This document shows, one piece after another, positions 42,954 through 50,332 of a stretch of DNA of 64,000 nt. Origin of the DNA: Gp6-AA40 sp035293405. GTDB taxonomy: Bacteria; Acidobacteriota; Vicinamibacteria; Vicinamibacterales; UBA2999. Positions within the stretch are counted from its first letter, which is position 1. The number at the start of each line of letters is the position of its first letter. The DNA lies in the NCBI GenBank assembly GCA_035293405.1, contig DATDOE010000041.1, positions 11,023 to 75,022 of the forward strand. Direction: 5' to 3'. The notes under the pieces are model-generated. The model saw only the letters and a program-made list of their open reading frames with translations, did not search any database and had not been told where the DNA came from. The position numbers and the translations under genes are program-made.

Positions 42954-43592
42954 GTGGGGAGCCGACGTTCGCTGACACGCGCATCGCTGAGCGAGGGTGC
43001 GCGTGCGCTTGCGGCTCGAGACGCCGATCTGGCCGGGGTCCTTCGCCGTCTCGGCGATCCACCCATCTGGGGGCGTCGTCCGGGCTTCTCGTCGCTCGTC
43101 CGGATCGTTCTCGAGCAGCAGGTATCACTGCGTTCGGCGGCGGCGATGTATCGGCGACTCGATGGACAGCTCGGTGGAGTGACTCCGAACACCTTCAACC
43201 GCGCCGGGGCGGCAGGGTTGAGGCGGCTTGGCGTGACTCGACAGAAGGCGGGCTATTGCTGCGGCCTCGCGAAGCGAGTGCTCGACGGCTCCGTCGACCT
43301 CACCGCCGTGGCGCGCGCCACGGATGACGAGGGCCGCAAAGCTCTGTTGGCCGTTCCCGGCCTCGGGCCGTGGAGCGTGGACATCTACTACCTCATGGCG
43401 CTCCGTCGTCCCGATGTGTGGCCACGCGGAGACCTGGCGTTGGCCATTGCGCTGCGTGATGTGAAGGGGCTACGCACGTTGCCGTCGTAAGAAGCACAGC
43501 AGGCGCTGGCGCAGGCATGGGCGCCGTGGCGCTCGGTAGCGGCCCGGATCCTGTGGGCCCACTACCTGACCGCGCGTGGCCGTCCTATTTGA
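42954..43592 (+). pseudogene. DNA-3-methyladenine glycosylase II (AlkA-like), interrupted by an in-frame TAA
   Basis: HhH-GPD superfamily glycosylase. GFSSLVRIVLEQQVSLRSA opens the catalytic domain, LLAVPGLGPWSVDIYYLMAL is the helix-hairpin-helix, and the catalytic Asp is in WPRGDLAL. The frame stops at TAA (43488-43490) after 178 residues. The same frame then continues for 33 residues reading EAQQALAQAWAPWRS and RILWAHYL before TGA at 43590-43592. That continuation is the standard AlkA C-terminus ('LAEAWRPWRSVAARLLW'), so the gene was 212 codons long. A single nucleotide explains the stop. GTG start at 42954. Confidence 0.8.
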
Positions 43593-45492
43593 TCCATTCG
43601 CTCTTGAGCTGCGCCCAGGCGAGCCTGGCCTCCTCGACCGAGCCTTCGTCCTCGATCGTCGTGATGTCGCCGGGGTCGCGATCGAGGACGACGGCTTTCA
43701 GGACACGACGCATGATCTTTCCGCTGCGCGTCTTCGGGAGCATGCGCACGAACTTCACGTCGCCGATGACCGCCACCGCGCCGAGCTCGTGGCGGACGGT
43801 ATCGAGCAGCGCCTGCTTCAGCTCGGGCGATGGGCTCTGGCCGATCTTCAACAGCACGAAGGCGGCGACGACTTCACCTCGCACCTCGTCGGGCCGGCCG
43901 ACGACCCCGCATTCGGCCACGGCGGGATGCGTGAGGAAGGCGCTCTCGACTTCGATCGTGCCCAGACGATGTGCCGCGATCTTGATGATTTCGTCGGCGC
44001 GCCCGGCGAACCAGAAATAGCCGTCCGCATCGACGTGCGCCGAGTCGCCCGAGTAGTAGACGTTCGGGATCCGTTGCCAGTAGTCGAGGCCATATCGCTC
44101 CGGCTCGCCCCAGAGGCCGGGGGTCATGCCGGGGAACGGCCGCTTCAGCACCATGATCCCTTTCTCATCGCGCGCGCACGGCTGGCCGTCGAGGGTGACG
44201 ACCGCGGCGTCGATGCCCGGCAGCGGCAGCGCCGCGGATCCGGGCTTGATCGGAAGCGCCTCGATCCCGTACGGGTTGCCGAACACCGGTCCGCCCGTCT
44301 CCGTCTGCCACATGTGATCGATGACCGGCACGCGGCCGCGGAGCGCGGTGTTCTGCAGCCAGTCCCACACGTGCGGGTTGAGCACTTCGCCCGCGCACAC
44401 GACGCGCTCCAGCCGGCGATGGTCGACGTTGCTCAGCGTCTGTTCGCCGTATCGCATCAGCATGCGCACTGCGGTCGGCGACGTGAAGATGCCGGTGACG
44501 CCCAGCTCTTCGACTGCCGTGCGCCAGTGCGTGTCTGGCTGCGGGTAGTCGAGCGCGCCTTCGAACGCGACCGTGGTGCAGCCGGCGATCAGCGGGGCGT
44601 ACACCATGTAGCTGTGTCCGACGATCCAGCCGATGTCCGACGTCGCCCACCACACGTCCTCCGGTTTCAGGCCGAAGCACCAGCGCCCCATGCTGGCGAT
44701 GTGCACCTGATAGCCGCCGTGGGTGTGAATCGCCAGCTTGGGCCGGGCGGTGGTGCCCGACGTCGCCAGGATGTACGCCGGTTCGTTGGCCTCCATCGGC
44801 TCGTGCGCGCCCGAGTGCCCGTCCGCACGGCCGAGAAGGGCGTCCCACGTCATGTCGCGACCGGGGACCAACGGCGCACTGGCTGTTCCTCGCTGCAGCA
44901 CGATGACGTGTTCGACGCGGTGATCGGACGTGGCCAACGCGTCGTCGACGATGCCCTTGAGCTCGAACTCTTTGCCGCGGCGATAGGTCACGTTGGCCGC
45001 GAAGACCAGGCGTGATCCGCTGGCCTGAATCCGATCGCCCAGCGCTCGGGCGCCGAAGCCGGCAAACACGACGGAGTGGATCGCGCCGATGCGCACGGTG
45101 GCCAGCATCAGGATGATGGCTTCGGGCGACGTAGGCATGTAGATGGTGAGCCGGTCGCCCTTGCGGAGGCCGAGCCCGCGCAGCGCGGCGGCCGCTCGCG
45201 TCACCTCGTCGAGGAGACGCGCGTAGGTGAACACCTGCCGCTCGCCGCGCTCATTGAAATACACGAGCGCGGGGTGTGCGCCTCGTCCGTGCGCGACGTG
45301 GTGATCGAGCGCGTTGTAGGCGAGGTTGGTCTGGGCGCCGATGAACCAGCGGAAGGACGGGAAGGTCCACTCGAACACGCGATCCCAGGTCCGGAACCAC
45401 GGCAGCTCACTGGCGGCGCGGGCCCAGAATCCCTCCGGATCGCGCAGGCCTTCATCGATCCACTTCTGAACGAGCGGGGTGACCGCGCTCAC
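43585..45492 (-). CDS. acs: Acetyl-CoA synthetase-type acyl-CoA ligase
   Basis: 635 aa AMP-forming ligase, the length of Acs. Acs N-terminal signature WFVGA-like FRWFIGAQTNLAYNALDHH, ATP-binding P-loop ATSGTTARPKLAIHTHGG near residue 243, the DHMWQTETGGP motif near residue 390, GRADEIIKIAAHRLGT near residue 505, and the acetylatable lysine in KTRSGKIMRRVLKA near residue 595. It makes acetyl-CoA (or propionyl-CoA) from acid, ATP and CoA. The GTG start is supported by conserved residues immediately after. An acetate permease of the ActP type lies at 52.1 kb. A long frame on the opposite strand is a shadow. Confidence 0.88.
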   Translation of the reverse strand: MSAVTPLVQKWIDEGLRDPEGFWARAASELPWFRTWDRVFEWTFPSFRWFIGAQTNLAYNALDHHVAHGRGAHPALVYFNERGERQVFTYARLLDEVTRAAAALRGLGLRKGDRLTIYMPTSPEAIILMLATVRIGAIHSVVFAGFGARALGDRIQASGSRLVFAANVTYRRGKEFELKGIVDDALATSDHRVEHVIVLQRGTASAPLVPGRDMTWDALLGRADGHSGAHEPMEANEPAYILATSGTTARPKLAIHTHGGYQVHIASMGRWCFGLKPEDVWWATSDIGWIVGHSYMVYAPLIAGCTTVAFEGALDYPQPDTHWRTAVEELGVTGIFTSPTAVRMLMRYGEQTLSNVDHRRLERVVCAGEVLNPHVWDWLQNTALRGRVPVIDHMWQTETGGPVFGNPYGIEALPIKPGSAALPLPGIDAAVVTLDGQPCARDEKGIMVLKRPFPGMTPGLWGEPERYGLDYWQRIPNVYYSGDSAHVDADGYFWFAGRADEIIKIAAHRLGTIEVESAFLTHPAVAECGVVGRPDEVRGEVVAAFVLLKIGQSPSPELKQALLDTVRHELGAVAVIGDVKFVRMLPKTRSGKIMRRVLKAVVLDRDPGDITTIEDEGSVEEARLAWAQLKSEWIK

Positions 45493-45570
45493 GCGGACCT
45501 CATGTGCACGTGACGGATCTTACTTCCGGACGCAGGGCGGGTCTTGATGTGTGGACCCGCTGGCGTGATG

Positions 45571-45792
45571 ACGCGCAGCCGGGCGGCCGGGCATCTCGCT
45601 CCGCGAAGCTCTCGGCACGCCGGAAAGCGTTCGGACGGCTACCCACGACCGATTGACGCTCGGGTCGCGTCTGCTCGCGCACCCGCTCAACCTCGCTGAT
45701 GCCCTGAGCCGCCTCTCGCTTTCACCCCTCACGCGTGTCGGCGAGCCTCGAACGCTTCGCTCCGCGAGATACCCGACCGCCCGGCTGCGCGT
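45571..45792. repeat. Inverted repeat, ~29 bp arms 160 bp apart
   Basis: Left arm 45571-45599 (ACGCGCAGCCGGGCGG...) and right arm 45764-45792 are inverted with about 27 of 29 matches. The arms surround 164 bp without a gene. Also near here: a degenerate family B-like hairpin (45538-45562, GGGCGGGTC...GGACCCGC). Confidence 0.75.
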
Positions 45793-45809
45793 CGCGGCAC
45801 CGAGCAGCG

Positions 45810-45906
45810 TGAGTGGGTTCGCACCGACAAGCGAAGCGACCGTCGCACCGACGTGCGTCAGAGAGTTCGCACCGACCGGCGTAGGGAAGCTCGCACCGAC
45901 CCGCGT
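45810..45906. repeat. Tandem repeat with TCGCACCGAC core, four units
   Basis: Four copies of TCGCACCGAC spaced 22-27 bp apart upstream of the reductase gene (in GGTTCGCACCGACAAGCG, CGTCGCACCGACGTGCG, AGTTCGCACCGACCGGCG, GCTCGCACCGACCCGCG). Could be binding sites for a repeated regulator or a simple expansion. Confidence 0.75.
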
Positions 45907-45946
45907 CATGGGCCCTCGCCGACGCGCGAAGTACAATCGCACATTC

Positions 45947-46942
45947 ATGCCCAGCTTCAAGGCTTTCAGGATCCAGAACGACGGCGGGAAGATTCACGGC
46001 GCAGTGGTCGATGCGGAGCTCGACGAGCTGAGCGCGGGTGATGTGGTCATCAAGGCGGCGTATTCGAGCGTCAACTACAAGGACGCGCTGGCCGCGACCG
46101 GCGCCGGGAAGATCGTGCGGCGGTTTCCGATCATCGGCGGCATCGACGTGTCGGGCACGGTGGTGTCGAGCACCGATCGCCGCTTTCGTCCGGACGACAC
46201 CGTGCTCATCACCGGGTACGACCTGGGCGTCGCGCACGACGGCGGCTATGCCGGCTACGTCCGCGTGCCTGCCGATTGGCCGATGCACCTGCCGGCTGGA
46301 CTGACCCTGCGCGAGGCCATGGTCCTCGGCACCGCGGGGTTCACGGCGGCGCTCTCGGTGCTCCGCCTGGAGCGGAATGGGCTCAAGCCTGGCCAGGGGA
46401 AGGTCGCGGTCACTGGCGCGACGGGCGGAGTGGGCAGCATCTCCATCGCCGCGCTCGCGAAACTGGGGTACGAGGTCACGGCGATCACGGGGAAAGACGA
46501 GGCGCACGAGTACCTTCGCGGGCTGGGCGCGAGCGACGTCATGTCACGTACCACTCTGCAGATGGGAACCCGCCCGCTCGAGACGGCGATCTGGGCCGCG
46601 GCGATTGATGCGGTCGGCGGCGAGATGCTGGCGTGGCTCACGCGGACCACCAAACACTGGGGCGGAATCGCCAGCAGCGGGCTCACCGGCGGAGTGGAGC
46701 TGCATACGACCGTCATGCCGTTCATCCTGCGCGGGATTTCGCTGATGGGCATCGACTCGATCATGTGTCCCGCCGACCTGCGCATCGAGGCCTGGCGCCG
46801 CCTCGCCACAGACATGAAGCCCACGCAACTTGCCTCAATCGCCCAGGAGATCACGCTCGACGATCTGCCGCGGGCCTTCGACACGTTGCTCAAAGGCGCC
46901 GCACGCGGGCGATTCGTGGTGAACGTCAGTGATTTGGCTTGA
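45947..46942 (+). CDS. acuI: YhdH/AcuI-type acrylyl-CoA reductase (NADPH, MDR family)
   Basis: 331 aa from ATG 45947, where the medium-chain reductase fold begins (MPSFKAFRIQNDGGK); a longer upstream frame only translates the tandem repeat. SSVNYKDALAATG near residue 42, GIDVSGTV, the NADP loop VAVTGATGGVGSISIA near residue 150, and GKDEAHEYLRGLGASDV are the YhdH/YhfP hallmarks. No catalytic zinc ligands, as expected for this quinone reductase-like branch. AcuI reduces acryloyl-CoA to propionyl-CoA. Cytoplasmic. Confidence 0.85.
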   Translation: MPSFKAFRIQNDGGKIHGAVVDAELDELSAGDVVIKAAYSSVNYKDALAATGAGKIVRRFPIIGGIDVSGTVVSSTDRRFRPDDTVLITGYDLGVAHDGGYAGYVRVPADWPMHLPAGLTLREAMVLGTAGFTAALSVLRLERNGLKPGQGKVAVTGATGGVGSISIAALAKLGYEVTAITGKDEAHEYLRGLGASDVMSRTTLQMGTRPLETAIWAAAIDAVGGEMLAWLTRTTKHWGGIASSGLTGGVELHTTVMPFILRGISLMGIDSIMCPADLRIEAWRRLATDMKPTQLASIAQEITLDDLPRAFDTLLKGAARGRFVVNVSDLA

Positions 46943-46952
46943 AGTGCTGTCG

Positions 46953-47243
46953 GCGCCGCGGGCATGCCGGACTGCGGCGGCCGGCTCCCGCCTTCGCGCT
47001 CTGCGCTTCGGCGCGCAAGCCGCACGCCGGGAAATCGCGCTCAGACTCGTACTCTTTCGCGCTCCGCGCGTCTAAACGCTACCTCGCGGCGACATCTGTC
47101 AGGCGGCTCGAAACGCCGGCCGTACCTCGCTACAACCAGAACGCATGGACGGAAGACGCGCGGATGAATCGCTGCGCGCGATTTCCGGATCCGTGAGTCG
47201 GCGTGCGTCGAACGGCCGCCGCAGTCCGGCATGCCCGCGGCGC
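46953..47243. mobile_element. MITE-like palindromic element, copy 2 (291 bp)
   Basis: The ends GCGCCGCGGGCATGCCGGAC and the inverse CCGGCATGCCCGCGGCGC are near-perfect inverted repeats of about 25 bp. The interior has GGGAAATCGCG, CGACATCTGTCAGGCGGCTC, GACGGAAGACGCGCGG and ATTTCCGGATCCGTGAG. Its right edge sits exactly where the integrase pseudogene begins. Same family as 30272-30536 and, inverted, 48769-49060. No transposase. Confidence 0.85.
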
Positions 47244-47736
47244 TTCTGATCCGAATCGTGCAGCAGTTGCTGGCGCCTGGCCCGTCACCGGTTTTCGGCC
47301 CGACGAAGACGGGGAAGCCACGCACCATCACGATCGGGCCCGAGATGGTCGAGTTGCTAAAAACGCATAGACAGCAACAGGCCGAGCTCAAGATGGCCAA
47401 CCGGACGACGTACCACGATCTCGGGCTAGTCTTCGCGAAGGGTTGGTCAGACGTGCGGCACCGCGGCGATTGCCTCGGTCATCCGCTGTAGAAGAACAAC
47501 CTGGGGCAACGGGGAGTAAGCGGGCTCATCAAAGCCGCCGGCGTGCGGCCGATCAAGTGCCACGGCTTCTGCACACGTGCGCCACGCTCCTATTGCAGGC
47601 CGGGCAACCGGTTCACGTGGTCAGCGAACGCCTCGGGCATTCAACCGTGTCGATGACGATGGAGGTCTACGCGCACGTGCTGCCGGACATGCAGCAACAG
47701 GCCGCGACTACGATGGGCGCGCTGTTACACGGCTAG
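47244..47736 (+). pseudogene. Tyrosine recombinase (phage integrase) C-terminal pseudogene
   Basis: Starts directly at the MITE edge and lacks the N-terminal domains. PVFGPTKTGKPRTITIG is the typical start of the catalytic domain. The frame hits an in-frame TAG at 47489-47491 (HPL*KNNLGQRG), resumes as LIKAAGVRPIKCHG, then shifts by one base near 47565-47570. It continues as LHTCATLLLQAGQPVHVVSERLGH, STVSMTMEVYAHVLPDM. The conserved R of 'LRHT' is lost at the frameshift; the HxxR-equivalent (SERLGH) and final Tyr (VYAHV) remain. A dead integrase of an old island. Confidence 0.85.
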
Positions 47737-48650
47737 GGGAGTCGCACATAGGAGCACTCTCCAAAGAGCGCGGCGGATTCGGCGGCGATAGCCGCCTCCG
47801 TGGAGAGTGTCCTCAACTCCGTTGCGAGTCGTTTGTATCGCTCTCTTACAGTGTCGCAGGAGGCTTTGAACGGCTCGGTCGGTTTGAATGCTCTATACGT
47901 TTGCACCCTGCGAATCAGATTAGGTGGCGGATCTCCGCGACCTTTTTCAGGAGCGCCATCATCGGTGTATAAGTAACCGCCGGCTGGATCGATCTCCAGA
48001 CTCATGCCCTTGCCAGTTCCCATACAGTGTCGAACGAGTGTCGCGGCGATGCTGAGGGCCTCGTCGTGGGGCTCGATTTCGACTAGTTCGCTTGCTAGAC
48101 GCTGGAGCTCGAGGGTTTCCCTCTGTTGCGCGAACACCTCACCCCTCACGCGCTCGCGGACTTTGCCGTAGCCTGGAAAATGTGCAGCGAAGTCTCGATA
48201 GAGGAGCTCCGGATACCAGAAGTCGCGATCGAGCCGTGGCTCGTAATCCTCCACAACGAAGCCGCCAATCGCGGTGCCCTCAATCGCCAGCTGGGATGAC
48301 AGCTGAAGTAGTTTCTTGCTGTCGGAAAGGAGAAGGGGCCTCAAACGTTTCAGATGCGCGTCTCGCACTTCTCGTTGCTGGCGCTCGACCTCGCGCTGGC
48401 GCGCGCGCTGCTCGTTTTGCTCGTCCCGTCGCTCGGACCACAGGTTGGTAACTGTCGGTGCCACAACGACAGCCAGCAAGACACCCATCAACGCGGAGTG
48501 CGCCAGTGCAGGCCACTGCTTTGCCTGTTCCGGTGCCAGCCTGGCGAGTGCAGCTTGGCCGAGCACCTGAAGGGCGATCAGGATCGCCGACATGATCAAT
48601 GTCGCCGTAACTGGGTGGAGCAGGAACTCCATCAGTGCCATGTTAGCCAT
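47733..48650 (-). CDS. Two-helix membrane protein of unknown function in the island remnant
   Basis: 305 aa. Two N-terminal hydrophobic helices (about residues 8-34 and 47-67), then a long charged helix (WSERRDEQNEQRARQREVERQ), then a soluble helical domain of ~200 residues with no recognised motif. ATGs at 48650, 48641 and 48632 are all possible starts; a 12-bp inverted repeat (48631-48642/48661-48672) overlaps them. Codon use and GC are visibly lower than in flanking genes, which argues for transfer. Intact, unlike the integrase it overlaps by 4 bp. Topology (membrane anchor plus coiled coil plus cytosolic or periplasmic domain) resembles sensor or defence-type accessory genes, but this is speculation. 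Confidence 0.55.
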   Translation of the reverse strand: MANMALMEFLLHPVTATLIMSAILIALQVLGQAALARLAPEQAKQWPALAHSALMGVLLAVVVAPTVTNLWSERRDEQNEQRARQREVERQQREVRDAHLKRLRPLLLSDSKKLLQLSSQLAIEGTAIGGFVVEDYEPRLDRDFWYPELLYRDFAAHFPGYGKVRERVRGEVFAQQRETLELQRLASELVEIEPHDEALSIAATLVRHCMGTGKGMSLEIDPAGGYLYTDDGAPEKGRGDPPPNLIRRVQTYRAFKPTEPFKASCDTVRERYKRLATELRTLSTEAAIAAESAALFGECSYVRLP

Positions 48651-48672
48651 ACGTTAGCCACATGGCACTGAT
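48631..48672. promoter_or_regulatory. 12-bp inverted repeat with internal direct repeat
   Basis: ATCAGTGCCATG (48631-48642) and its exact inverse (48661-48672) flank GTTAGCCATAC GTTAGCCA, a direct repeat. It covers the start codons of the 305-aa gene and is 30 bp from the tRNA fragment, so it may be an operator or a recombinase arm site. Confidence 0.45.
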
Positions 48673-48701
48673 GTGCCCAATTTCTTGCGAGAAATCGTGC
48701 A

Positions 48702-48761
48702 TGGTGCGGAAGCGGGGATTCGAACCCCAATGGCCTTGCGGCCACTAGCTCCTGAGGCCTG
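48702..48761 (-). pseudogene. 3' part of tRNA-Leu(CAG): probable attachment-site remnant
   Basis: On the minus strand: anticodon loop CTCAGGA (anticodon CAG, plus-strand 48752-48754), 3' anticodon stem GCTAG, a variable arm TGGCC-GCAA-GGCCA, T arm TGGGG-TTCGAAT-CCCCG, acceptor strand CTTCCGC, discriminator A, and encoded CCA at 48702-48704. The 5' half is absent: the 5' anticodon stem should read CTAGC but is CAGGC, and no D arm precedes it. Homology thus stops in the anticodon stem-loop, where many tyrosine integrases cross over. This is what an att duplication leaves behind. Confidence 0.8.
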
Positions 48762-48768
48762 TGGGCGA

Positions 48769-49060
48769 GCGCCGCGGGCATGCCGGATTGCGGACGGCCG
48801 TTCGAAGCACGCCGACTCACGGATCCGGAAATCGTGCGAAGCGATTCATCCGCGCGTCTTCCGTCCACGCGTTCTCGTTGCGACGAAGTACGCCCTGCGT
48901 TTTTAGCCGCGTGACAGATGTAGCCTCGAGTTGGGAACTAGACGCGCGGGGATCGGCAGGGCACGAGACGGAGCGCGATTTCCCGGCGTGCGGCTTGCGC
49001 GCCGAAGCGCAGAGCGCGAAGGCGGGAGCCGGCCGCCGCAGCCCGGCATGCCCGCGGCGC
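48769..49060. mobile_element. MITE-like palindromic element, copy 3 (292 bp, inverted)
   Basis: Same inverted-repeat ends as copy 2 and the same internal blocks in reverse orientation (CGGATCCGGAAATCG, CCGCGCGTCTTCCGTC, GACAGATGTAGCC, GCGATTTCCCGGCGTGCGGC). Begins 8 bp from the tRNA-Leu fragment. Together with copy 2 it encloses the ~1.5 kb island remnant as inverted repeats. Confidence 0.85.
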
Positions 49061-49082
49061 GATCACAGACTCACCCCGCTCC

Positions 49083-49112
49083 TTGACATGTCAGTACCAG
49101 ATGCCAGATAAC
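49083..49112 (+). promoter_or_regulatory. Sigma-70-like promoter of the MetE-like gene
   Basis: Consensus TTGACA (49083-49088), 18-bp spacer, GATAAC (49107-49112). Transcription would start about 5 nt before the ATG at 49124, giving a nearly leaderless mRNA; no Shine-Dalgarno is seen. It lies 22 bp outside MITE copy 3. Confidence 0.45.
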
Positions 49113-49123
49113 CGGTTCATCAC

Positions 49124-50185
49124 ATGCTCGAAGCGTCCATCGTTGGCAGCCTTCCCAAACCCTCCTGGCTCGCACAGCCCAACGTCCTCAGAGCTCCTTG
49201 GCGACTCGCCGGCCCCGAACTGCAGGAAGCGCAGGACGATGCCGTCCGCCTGGTGGTGTTGGAACAGGAGGGGGCAGGTCTGTCAGTCGTCACCGACGGC
49301 GAAGTGCGGCGGCGACATTACATCTGGGGCTTCCTTGACGGTCTGACCGGCGTCGATACCGAGCGCCTTGCGCACCGGCGCTCCCGTGGCGGCCGCTATT
49401 CAGAAACGACCGAAGTGGCACGCATCATCGGACCCGTGGAACGCACCCGTCCGGTATTCGTCGAGGCCTGTCAGTTCGCGCGGTCCGTGACCACTCGACA
49501 ACTCAAGGTGACGTTGCCTGGCCCGATGACGATCGTCGACAGCGTGGCCGACGAACACTACGGCGCGGACCGGAAGACGCTCGCGATGCGGTTCGCCCGC
49601 GTGCTCAACGCGGAAGCACGCGATCTGGCCGAGGCCGGCGCGGATGTCGTCCAGTTCGACGAGCCGTGCTTCAACATCTACCTCGACGAGGTCGAAGCCT
49701 GGGGCATCGAAGCGCTGGAGCAGTGCATGGACGGTGTCCCGGCCCGCAAGGCGGTTCACATCTGTTATGGGTACGGCACGCCTGTCGTGCTCGCGTGGAA
49801 AACGAAGAACACCGACTGGGGGCATTACGGCGTCACGCTGCCGCTGCTGGCCAGGAGCAGCGTGGACCAGGTCTCGGTCGAGTGCGCCGCGTCCGGCGTC
49901 GATGTATCGGTGTTGCGGGAGTTGGGCGACAAGGACGTGCTGCTTGGCGCCATCAACGTCGGCACCGACGAGGTCGAAACGCCCGAAACCGTGGCCGCTC
50001 GCCTGCGTCAAGCCCTCGCCCACGTGCCGCCCGCGCGCCTGTTTCCCTGCACCGACTGCGGACTGGTGCCGCGCACACGGGATGCCTCTCGGGGTAAAAT
50101 GCGCGCGCTGGCAGCGGGTGCGGCTATCGTTCGAGCCGAGCTTGTCGCGGCCGCGGATTGCGCAAGCACCGCGAGCCGGCACTAG
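49124..50185 (+). CDS. Core-MetE-type cobalamin-independent methionine synthase
   Basis: 353 aa, equal to the C-terminal catalytic half of MetE alone. The N-terminus ASIVGSLPKPSWL is the usual 'GS+PR' opening. Zinc ligands can be placed: His and Cys in AVHICYGYG (about 208), Glu in VSVECAASG (about 250) and Cys in FPCTDCGLVPR (about 308). Short MetE proteins transfer methyl to homocysteine, in some archaea and bacteria from methylcobalamin proteins rather than folate. The donor here is unknown. Preceded by a good promoter and little leader. Confidence 0.82.
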   Translation: MLEASIVGSLPKPSWLAQPNVLRAPWRLAGPELQEAQDDAVRLVVLEQEGAGLSVVTDGEVRRRHYIWGFLDGLTGVDTERLAHRRSRGGRYSETTEVARIIGPVERTRPVFVEACQFARSVTTRQLKVTLPGPMTIVDSVADEHYGADRKTLAMRFARVLNAEARDLAEAGADVVQFDEPCFNIYLDEVEAWGIEALEQCMDGVPARKAVHICYGYGTPVVLAWKTKNTDWGHYGVTLPLLARSSVDQVSVECAASGVDVSVLRELGDKDVLLGAINVGTDEVETPETVAARLRQALAHVPPARLFPCTDCGLVPRTRDASRGKMRALAAGAAIVRAELVAAADCASTASRH

Positions 50186-50209
50186 GTTGAGCGCCCCGTC
50201 CCAGTTTTC

Positions 50210-50238
50210 TTGACAGGACGTTGAGAACTCTGGTAAAC
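50210..50238 (+). promoter_or_regulatory. Possible promoter of the 50.3 kb secreted-protein operon
   Basis: TTGACA (50210-50215) followed after 17 bp by GTAAAC (50233-50238), a weak -10. Leader of ~95 nt ends in AGGAG 8 nt before the ATG at 50333. Confidence 0.3.
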
Positions 50239-50332
50239 GTCCGTTCGGCAACGACTTCCTAACGATATTTCACACGAGTACTCGCAGGGGAAGACCGCTT
50301 TCTATAACCCGTGAGAAGAGGAGACCTGGCAG

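Noticed and set aside
43576..45015. 479-codon plus-strand frame opposite the acyl-CoA ligase
   Set aside because: The minus-strand product has all AMP-forming ligase motifs; the plus frame has none.
45653..45946. 98-residue N-terminal extension of the reductase
   Set aside because: It translates the TCGCACCGAC tandem repeat; the family starts at MPSFKAF.
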